Of a stretch of DNA of 64,000 bases, positions 56,333-64,000 are shown piece by piece. The stretch comes from Adineta steineri. Lineage: Eukaryota; Rotifera; Eurotatoria; Adinetida; Adinetidae. Within the stretch, counting starts at the first letter, position 1. Each line of letters starts with the position of its first letter. The position numbers and the translations under genes are program-made. The notes below the pieces were generated by a model. That model saw only the letters and a list, made by a program, of their open reading frames with translations. It made no database searches and was not told the DNA's origin. The DNA is taken from the NCBI GenBank assembly GCA_905250115.1, contig CAJNOI010000050.1:248706-312705 (forward strand), read 5' to 3'.

Positions 56333-58170
56333 TTATTTTTCAAGACCATTTTCATGAGTTGAATGATCGGATTCGTTTCCATCTTTACCATCCATTTCTT
56401 CATCACCTGAATGATGATGATTCGTTTTTTTCTTTTCGCTACTATGACTTTCATTATCACTTCCATCACTATCATCATCATTAGATTTACGACGTGGTGA
56501 TTTCTAAAATAAAAAATAATAAGAGTTTTTTTTACGAAAAAATGTTTTACTTACTGGTCGATCACTTTCATCATCATTATCTCGAGCACCACTATTCTGA
56601 CGTTCACGTCCTGTTGTTGGTGATGATGAACCTTCTTTTGAATGATTTGATGTACGATCATCTCCATTATCATTATCTTTGGATTCTGATCGTGATGAGC
56701 GGCGTTTCGAACGGCTACTCTTTTTTTCACTTGGTGATTTAGATTTTGATCGACGACGTTTACTACTTGAACCACCACGTGAACGTTTTTTCTCACGTTC
56801 ACGACTTGAATCATCTGAATCACTTCGATCACGTGAACGACTAAAAACAAAATATTAAATAAAAATCTTTCTCTAATGGGATAAACGAACATACTGATTT
56901 TTTCGCTTCGATGAACGTTCCTGACTACTTTCACGACTGGAATCACTTTTACTACGTCGTCGACGAGATGATCTAGAAAAAAAGAATAATAAGTCAATAC
57001 TTCAAAAAAAAAATATAGATCAGCATACTTTTTCTTTGAATGTCCTCGACTACTACTACGAGAACGTGAACGACGACGTGGACGACTAAAAAAAAGATTA
57101 TAACTAATAAATAAAATATTTCAAAATCTTACCGTCGATCCTCATCTCGACCATTTCCATGACCATTATCACCATCTCCATCACGAAATCCTCCATATGA
57201 TGGTCCACCTCGATAATTTACCGAACGAGCTTTAGCATGTTCAACACGAGCACGTTGTCCACATACCACACTAAATATAATTTATCAAAAAAACTACCCC
57301 ACACATTCTTTTCCACATACCGGCCATCCATATCTAAGAAAAACAAATAGTTTTTTAATATTTTTCTTATTAGAATAAACAAAACTTACTTCGTACAGCT
57401 GTATCTGCATCTTCACCATATTTGTAAAGTACAAATGCAAATCCGGGTGGATTGCTAGAATAATATTGAAAAAAATAAATATAAACTTATTTCTTACAAC
57501 ACATTAAAATAAGCAATTACAAAACATTTACAAATACATATAATCCATATTTATAATCCCTAATAATCTTACACATGAATAACTTACCTTAAGATTTCTA
57601 TTTAGTAATTTATTTATTTCTTTATATATCAAAGATGTTGTTTCGATGTCTGTAGGTGTGCACAGGAAAGGAAGATTTAGGAGAGAAGGAACGCGCATGA
57701 GATGAGAAGAGAAGAGATGATATATGTCGTAGGAAGACGACGGGTGTGTGTATAAATTTGGTCGAGAGCGGTTGTTGTGACGCTCAGAAGTGTATACAAA
57801 AATACGATATTTTTATGTATAGATGATAGACGAATTGACAAATGTGTAGAATCATGCTGCTCTTTTGAAACCAAGCAAAGACCAATAGCAGCAACTGAAA
57901 GATGGATGATTAAATGTCATTATTTTATTGTCTTTCATACCTCAGTAGAAAAAAAGAAATGAAGCTTTTTCAAATCCAAAGAAAATCTGACTAATTCAAT
58001 TTTTTTTCTATTTATCATACTAAAAACACTTACCGAGCTACCCAACAATCAACTAATGGACCATATCGTTCACATTCATGTTGTAATTCAGATATATTTG
58101 TACGTGCACCCAAATTTCCAATAAAAACACGAAAACCACCTTGCTTTGGATCATAAATCGGTTGACTCAT
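56333..58170 (-). CDS. SR-family splicing factor (one RRM plus RS domain)
   Basis: Eight exons: 58034-58170, 57390-57454, 57321-57333, 57133-57270, 57029-57085, 56895-56972, 56555-56840 and 56333-56503, giving 314 aa. The N-terminal RRM has RNP2 FRVFIGNLG and RNP1 PPGFAFVLY, with the SRSF3/7-like NMDGRVVCGQRARVEHAKA end. A Gly/Arg linker follows, then a long RS domain (RRRSRSRSSSRGHSKKK and similar). The acidic/His C-terminus ends NESDHSTHENGLEK. It is a nuclear regulator of pre-mRNA splicing and export. Exon 3 is a 13-nt microexon. The first intron, inside the RRM, is 579 nt, far longer than the rest, as in SR genes that host an autoregulatory poison exon. Confidence 0.85.
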
Positions 58171-58564
58171 ACTTTATCTGAAATGATAATGAAATTATAT
58201 ATCTATATTACATACATCAACCATTGTTCTATTCCATTCAAGAAAAAAGATCCTCTCTTCTCATTCATGATATATTTCAATCATACAGAACAACCAACAA
58301 GAACACTTTTTCGATATTATAATATCTTTAGGATTTTGGAAAAAGAAAAAAAGAAACCGAGAAAGAAGAAAACAAACGTTTCACAATATAGATGACGCTA
58401 ATATCCGAAGAGATTTCACATTCATCTTTCCAAAACAGAAATTTATGTATATATATATGTATATGAAAAAGAAACAGATTCAGAAGATAATGATGATAGA
58501 AAAAAAAAAGGGAAAAAGAGAAAATGCTAATGACAACTAATATCTAGAAAAGAAAAAGTGTTCT

Positions 58565-60181
58565 TTAATCTTGTTTTAATGGTTGATTAAACGGTAATGT
58601 GCGATCATCTATAAACTTTCCCGGTCCACCACCACCACCATTCAAATATGTATCTGCATCCAATGTTTTACCATTATTCTCATTATTTGCTAAAGATGCA
58701 ACAATGACAACAGCATTCTCACGTGTTACAAATCTATCCCACATAATTCCCAAAAGTTCACCTAAAATTGATATACAAAACAAACATCGAGTCTTTTTAA
58801 TATCTTTACCTGCAACAACTGGATTTGTATTTTTTGCAACAAGACGTAGAAAAAGTATTCCATCACCACCAAGATATCGATCAGCAAATGCATCAAATAA
58901 ACGTCTTTCATGTTGTGTCATAGCTAATTCACGATTAATACGTAAATGTTTTTTTAAGAAACTACGACGACCACGATAACTCATTTGTCCAAGCCAAATA
59001 ATAATACCATAAAATGTTGCACAAGTTAAAAATATTAACCAAAACCAATAGAATGCAAATATACGTTCATTGTAAAGATTAACAGGTAATGTACATTGAA
59101 CCTAAGAATATTTTCAATTAGAAAAAAAAAGAAACGAACGTTTGTTTATTTATAATTACCGTATAATTAAGATTATTATCTCCTAAATAACGAATAGCAA
59201 AATCACAATAGACAATACGTGGAAAATATATTTTATTTTCCATCCAATCTCGACCAGTAAATACACCGTAGAGAACTTTTTGTCCATATGACCAATAATC
59301 AATTTGAAGAAAGTGGTTCATTAAGAAAAATTGACCAATAGCGTTCATTAAATAGAAGATTTTAATTAGAAAATAAATTCCTAAAATATCATTAATTTAC
59401 ATAGAAATTTAAATAGAAATAGTTTACCTGTTAAAACACCTCCACCAGCAAAAAACATCAATGCAGACATTGATCGTTTAAATAAATTATCAGTAACACG
59501 TAAATTTGATCTAGAATATTGTTCAACTTTTTCATAATGTTTTGCCATGATCGTTAAATTCGATCGACGATCTTCAGGATTTGTTAGTTTCATTTTGGAT
59601 AATTGATTAATCATTGCTGGAACATCGAATGTTGCACGATGACCAATAACATGCCATAACCATGCCGGCAAATACGTGAACAATGCAGCAGCAATGAATA
59701 TATACGGAATCCAAATATAATACGGAGTTTTATGTGAACCATTAGCACCACGAACAAAATCACGTGTTAATGCTGTTTTATCATCAACTTAAAAATAAAT
59801 AAAGAAAGCAAGATTAAATAATTGAAAAAAGTAAATTTTCTTACCAGAATATGTATAATGAATCCAACAGAAATTTTCAACATAAGTTTTATGATTTCCT
59901 CCAAAATCAGCGGGTGGAATGCATTCAATTGGTGTGCCTAAAAATATAATTTTGTAATCTCAAAAAAACATAATTTACAAACATACCAACAAATTGTTTT
60001 GCACTTATAGCAATAATAAAAACACCGAGTAAAATAATTGTCCAACGATGACTATATCGATCGTAGACATCATCATCCTAATATAATTAATTAAATTAAG
60101 AAGATTTTTATTAGGTTATATACTTACGTTGCGTCCAGTTTGACCAACTTTCCCATAAACACCGATTAAATCGTACAACAT
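58565..60181 (-). CDS. Innexin gap-junction protein
   Basis: Exons 60128-60181, 59987-60074, 59845-59937, 59428-59787, 59160-59380, 58810-59101 and 58565-58761 give 434 aa. Four membrane segments lie at about 28-45, 98-118, 190-215 and 270-292 in innexin topology. The first extracellular loop has TPIECIPPADF and FCWIHYTY (two Cys); the second has IVYCDF and VQCTLP (two Cys), the conserved four-Cys pattern. The family YYQW signature before the second helix reads YYIW. The C-terminal tail is cytosolic and Gly-rich. It forms gap junctions or hemichannels. The last intron (58762-58809) is 48 nt, in frame and stop-free. Confidence 0.9.
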
Positions 60182-61849
60182 AACAGGTTTTTATCAATCT
60201 ATAAAATAAAAGAAAATAAATTTGGATAAAAATGGCAAGACATATTCGAATGAAATATATGCACACATGTATAATACACAGGTCAGCAGTTCTCTTCCTC
60301 TTCGTTTCTTATTTTTTTTTATGCTATGCTTGTCCCTATGGAGAGAAAAAAAAAGGAATATGTGAACAGGATGGTCGGACAGACAGACCGACGAGTCAAC
60401 TGTTCGCACACATTCATTCGTTTTTCTTCTCTTTATTTCTCAAATGACCCGAAGGAAGAACAAGAAAAATAGATGGACGTGTATTATACATATATGCAAA
60501 TGTATATATATCTATTACAACTGGCCTCAGATCAACTGTAGAAATGGCGGTAAAATAGTGTGATGGCGCGAACATGGTATGTCGGGGGTGGAGAGAAAAG
60601 AATGGCATAAACATGTGAAATAATAATGTTAGTATGATAGAAAAAAAAATATTTAAAACTGATAACGATATGATATACATAGTTGAATGTATCTGTAAAA
60701 AAATAACGAATAAAGATTACACGATTTAGTATGCAATAGGATTCATTTCCTTTTATTATTAAATATAATTCTGAATTTATTTAGCTGTTGCTTACATAAT
60801 ATTAATTGACTATGACTTATTGGATCTCCCATTGTCAAAGGAATAAATAAATCTTTTTTAACACTTCATCACCTGTTTGATTTAACAATGCAATGTCACT
60901 GAACAAGTTACGTATACAATGGCATGAATTATAGATAAAAAGAAACAAAGTTTAATACAAACGTATCCTATTACATTCTGAATTTGATGATAAGGAAACA
61001 AATATATCAGTTTTTTATTATCAGAAGTAAAATTTTACATAAAGAAATCATGATAATTAGGAGAGAATATTGGCAATTGTAAAATATGAGATTATATTAC
61101 CAACATACGATAGAATGTCTTAACATAATATCGAGAAAATGGTGAATTTTGACATACCTTAAATGAACTTTGAGCAACCCATCGTTCTCTACATCATTGC
61201 ACTAAATATAGTAAAGATTTTCGTTATAATAAAATACAAGAAAACTATTGAGAACAAGGACATACGTGACATCATTTACTTCAAACTGAAATATATCACG
61301 CATAACATGTTCGCTTCTGCTATTTCTTATCAATGCATTGTCGATATTATTCAAAGTATAATTTGTTTTTGTACAAGTATTGTGTGAAGTACCATTGAGA
61401 AACACTAGATAATAAATTGAATTAATCTGGTTGACAATATACTACAAACTGAACGGAAGTCATTTTGATCTCTGTGACTCTACAAGGTTTTGTATCATTT
61501 TTTTTTATTACCGACAATGTTCTTCAATTACAGTTATTTCAATGACAATCAATTACACAATATTCAAAAGTAATGAAAAAAAGCGTAACTTATCCAAGAT
61601 CGTGACTTTTTCTTTATATATGTCTAGATTGAATGAAATAATGGATAATGATATTGCACATCATCTGATTTTTTTATATTATCACTCAAAAAAAACTAGG
61701 ACATACAACTTTTTACCCGATAATTTCGAGAAAAAAGAAAAAATTACTGTGTTTTATGAATACCTCATTGAATTTATTAATTAAAATATTTTTATATAAA
61801 TAAAATAAATAACTCATTAAGATTTATGCAAATGTAGTTTTTTTTCTTT
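60182..61849. other. Intergenic
   Basis: Upstream of the innexin gene and 3' of the secreted gene. Open frames at 60232-60447, 61163-61387 and 61431-61784 show no supporting signals. Confidence 0.4.
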
Positions 61850-62665
61850 CTATATAACCTTGACTGTCATTTCCAATTTAATTAGAAAAGACAGGAAAAC
61901 CATCAGTATGAATAAATAATGAGTTAAGTATATTTGTAAACTATTTCCTGTAAGTCGCCCGTTAATATCAGTAATATTATGATGTTGTAAAACTTTCCTA
62001 ACAGCTGCGATTGTTAATGGTCCGTTACATAGCATACGATTACACTTGATTGTCATCATTGCAAAGTTACCGGAATCATAAATATGAATACTAGCTGATT
62101 CACGAGTATTATACAGACATAAACGTCTATAAAACTTATGTTTAATAAGATCATCGATAATCTGACAAGAACCAGACATTCCAGGTACAGTACATTGATG
62201 AACATCATCATTTATATCAAAACAAGCTAAGTTTTCCGATGATGCAAATTTATCATGTAATAATCGTTGTAAATCAAAATAAATACTTGATACATTATAA
62301 GATCGTTGTGTCATTTGAATAATTTTTTGTTCAGCAAAATTACGAGCACAATTATCTGTTTCTTTACATACATGATGAATATCATAAGAAAAAAAATTAT
62401 TCTTAGCTGTTTCAATCATCATCGATTGTTTATTATCACCAGCATTGGCAATATATAATGATTCACCAGTAAATGTAACACTATAATTTTTACGATTATA
62501 CCAAAATATAAGTTTAACTGAACAACGATTCGCTGTGATAGAAATACAGTTTGATGGTAAAATAAATGGTTGAGACATTGAATAATTCATTGAACAATTA
62601 TCTATACATTGTAAGTTATAAGCTAATTTGAAAGCAGATACGAACAACACTAGAAAAAACATCAT
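61850..62665 (-). CDS. Secreted or GPI-anchored Cys-rich protein
   Basis: Single exon, 271 aa. A signal peptide (MMFFLVLFVSAFKLAYNLQ) precedes an ectodomain with about 14 Cys (CIDNCSMNYS, VCKETDNCARNF, CTVPGMSGSC, CNRMLCNGP). The C-terminus has a hydrophobic stretch (LTHYLFILMVFLSFLI) followed by a few residues, which suits a GPI signal or a single anchor. Family not recognised. The MLCNGP motif resembles the CN end of Ly6-type modules, but the rest does not fit. A TATA box sits 40 nt upstream and there are no introns. Confidence 0.6.
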   Translation of the reverse strand: MMFFLVLFVSAFKLAYNLQCIDNCSMNYSMSQPFILPSNCISITANRCSVKLIFWYNRKNYSVTFTGESLYIANAGDNKQSMMIETAKNNFFSYDIHHVCKETDNCARNFAEQKIIQMTQRSYNVSSIYFDLQRLLHDKFASSENLACFDINDDVHQCTVPGMSGSCQIIDDLIKHKFYRRLCLYNTRESASIHIYDSGNFAMMTIKCNRMLCNGPLTIAAVRKVLQHHNITDINGRLTGNSLQIYLTHYLFILMVFLSFLIKLEMTVKVI

Positions 62666-62698
62666 TATCTCATTCTGTTAGCGACAGAAATGGACATG

Positions 62699-62706
62699 CC
62701 TTTATA
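62699..62706 (-). promoter_or_regulatory. TATA box of the Cys-rich secreted gene
   Basis: Minus-strand TATAAAGG within GATATAAAGG, about 35-40 nt upstream of the ATG pair. Confidence 0.5.
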
Positions 62707-64000
62707 TCGTTAGTGTTCTAAAGAGAATACACGTAAACATAACCAGTTTGTATATTATTGTAGAAAGACATTTTTGCTACTTTCGAGCATGTTATGATAT
62801 TAATATCTAGCAAAATAGCCTCGATAAAAATACGAAAAAGAATTATATTTTCTAACATCGTAATGATCTAGTTTGGTCATTATATTAGATTTCTGTTTTT
62901 TCTATTAACAACAATAATACATTCTGCCGAGAATAAACTGTCGCCAACTAACAAAGAATATTTTATCTATTTCTGTAAAGTGTAAAATAAATTATTCAAT
63001 AAAATATTATATAATACCCCTTGCATCAAAAGAAAAACCTATTACATCAAATTCAATTAGAAAAGAAAACACTATGTACGATCTATAGTATTCTAATTGC
63101 ACTAGCATATATTAATACTCTTTTTAAAAGGTTGAACTCTAGTTTATCTTTTTGTTTGAATTACAGATAGTTTGTTTTTCTAATGAACATTTATGTCTCA
63201 TTAGTTTTTGATATTGATATGAAAAGATTAATATCTTGTCGTCTCATCGACAATTTGATTAATATTGAAATTAAATATATTTACAACATAGATTGTCCTT
63301 CTGAACAACTTTATCAATTGATCAATCATAAAGTATTATTATCATTATGAAATATTGAAATTATATACATGAGGTGTATATATTAAAAACCTTGAAGCAA
63401 CGATAGTGACAATGGCGGGTATTTGAAATATGATGCAATAGTGAAAGGTTGTATATTAAGCTGTAGTACGTCGGCAAGACAAGAAGAAGAAGAAGAAGAA
63501 AAGAAAATCCAACTTGTCTATTTCGATTAAGCTTTGATCAGTAAAAGGTTGTCGTTCTTTTTCTTTCTGTTTGTCACTCAATATAATTTGAACAGTGGTA
63601 AACTGAATGTCATTATACTTTGACATTCACTTTGAGTATCATACAACAAAAGGATAAAAGATACAAAAATAATTATTATCAATATTTAATCTTATATAAG
63701 GTATGTTATGGTGTTTTTTAAGTAGTTACTCTTAACAAATAAAACAGAAGAAGAAGAAAAAATTCAGTCCGTCAAATATTTGAGCTGCGACAACAATCGT
63801 TTGTGAAATGTCAAGACAGAATACATTGGCATGTCTCTCGTCTGAATGATAGACAGACGAGACTTTGTTGAGATAAATAGTATGGCCAATGCACACAAAA
63901 ACACATAACGGAACCTTAATAACTAACTGTAGAGAAAAAGAAATAACAAGGAAGGAAAGAACTCTTAGCATGTCACAATGGTATAGGTCAGCTGCTTGAT
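62707..64000. other. Right-end intergenic DNA
   Basis: AT-rich, with a (GAA)n run at about 63481-63500. The minus-strand open frame at 63732-63971 has a hydrophobic start but no other support. Confidence 0.35.

Noticed and set aside
56236..56742. His/Tyr-rich open frames antisense to the SR gene
   Set aside because: Complement of the RS-domain codons.
63833..63863. Short hairpin CTCGTCTG-loop-CAGACGAG
   Set aside because: Only an 8-9 bp stem; no evidence for a terminator, miRNA precursor or element end.
1..64000. tRNA, rRNA or CRISPR features
   Set aside because: No cloverleaf with proper A and B boxes, no rRNA-like block and no spacer-repeat array was seen by eye; a covariance-model scan would be decisive.

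Overview
The window is eukaryotic and looks like a bdelloid rotifer (Rotaria/Adineta-like) genome; this is my inference. It is AT-rich and gene-dense. Most introns are GT-AG and about 45-80 nt. Ordinary animal genes (CLIP-170, THOC3, an innexin, PDP phosphatase, EMC5, RETREG/FAM134, a GSK3-like kinase, CutC) sit beside intronless or secreted genes with a non-metazoan look: DUF3494 ice-binding proteins, a propeller glycoside-hydrolase-like protein, a bacterial-style ectodomain and a giant FG-GAP protein. Short TGTGGG-type arrays match the repeat I recall as the bdelloid telomeric unit. One 100-N gap lies at 40594-40693. Exon structures were assembled by hand so that splice phases close; none has transcript support.

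Layout. 1-2185: 3' part of a CLIP-170 gene (+). 2628-3221: a short terminal-inverted-repeat element. 4738-6609: F-box/LRR-like gene (-). 7253-22345: an accessory block with a secreted propeller protein (-), a zf-PARP protein (-), a small Cys-rich secreted peptide gene (+), two ice-binding protein genes (+) in a ~2.2 kb direct duplication about 9 kb apart, and between them a type II membrane protein with a Thr-rich stalk (-).

23583-42226 is gene-dense: a U-box/Rab-like GTPase fusion (-), a Ly6/EGF/ShKT surface protein (-), two unassigned or ankyrin genes (+), a small unassigned gene (-), the GSK3-like kinase (-), PDP phosphatase (-), CutC (-), EMC5 (-), a small unassigned gene (+), three closely packed genes with C-terminal membrane segments (-), the gap, a CoREST C-terminal fragment (+) and RETREG (+).

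43709-48541: FG-GAP protein with 26 repeats (-). 48542-53117: almost empty AT-rich DNA. 53118-64000: a gene remnant (-), a multipass membrane protein (+), THOC3 (-), an SR splicing factor (-), an innexin (-) and a secreted Cys-rich protein (-).

The genes form no single pathway. Recurrent themes are secreted or cell-surface proteins in the accessory stretches, which carry clear TATA boxes, and housekeeping genes whose start codons often lie a few bases after a splice-acceptor-like site, as expected if they are spliced-leader trans-spliced. The most unusual items are the U-box/GTPase fusion, a dispersed family of inverted telomere-like repeats, and the duplicated ice-binding genes whose copies differ mainly in protein sequence.
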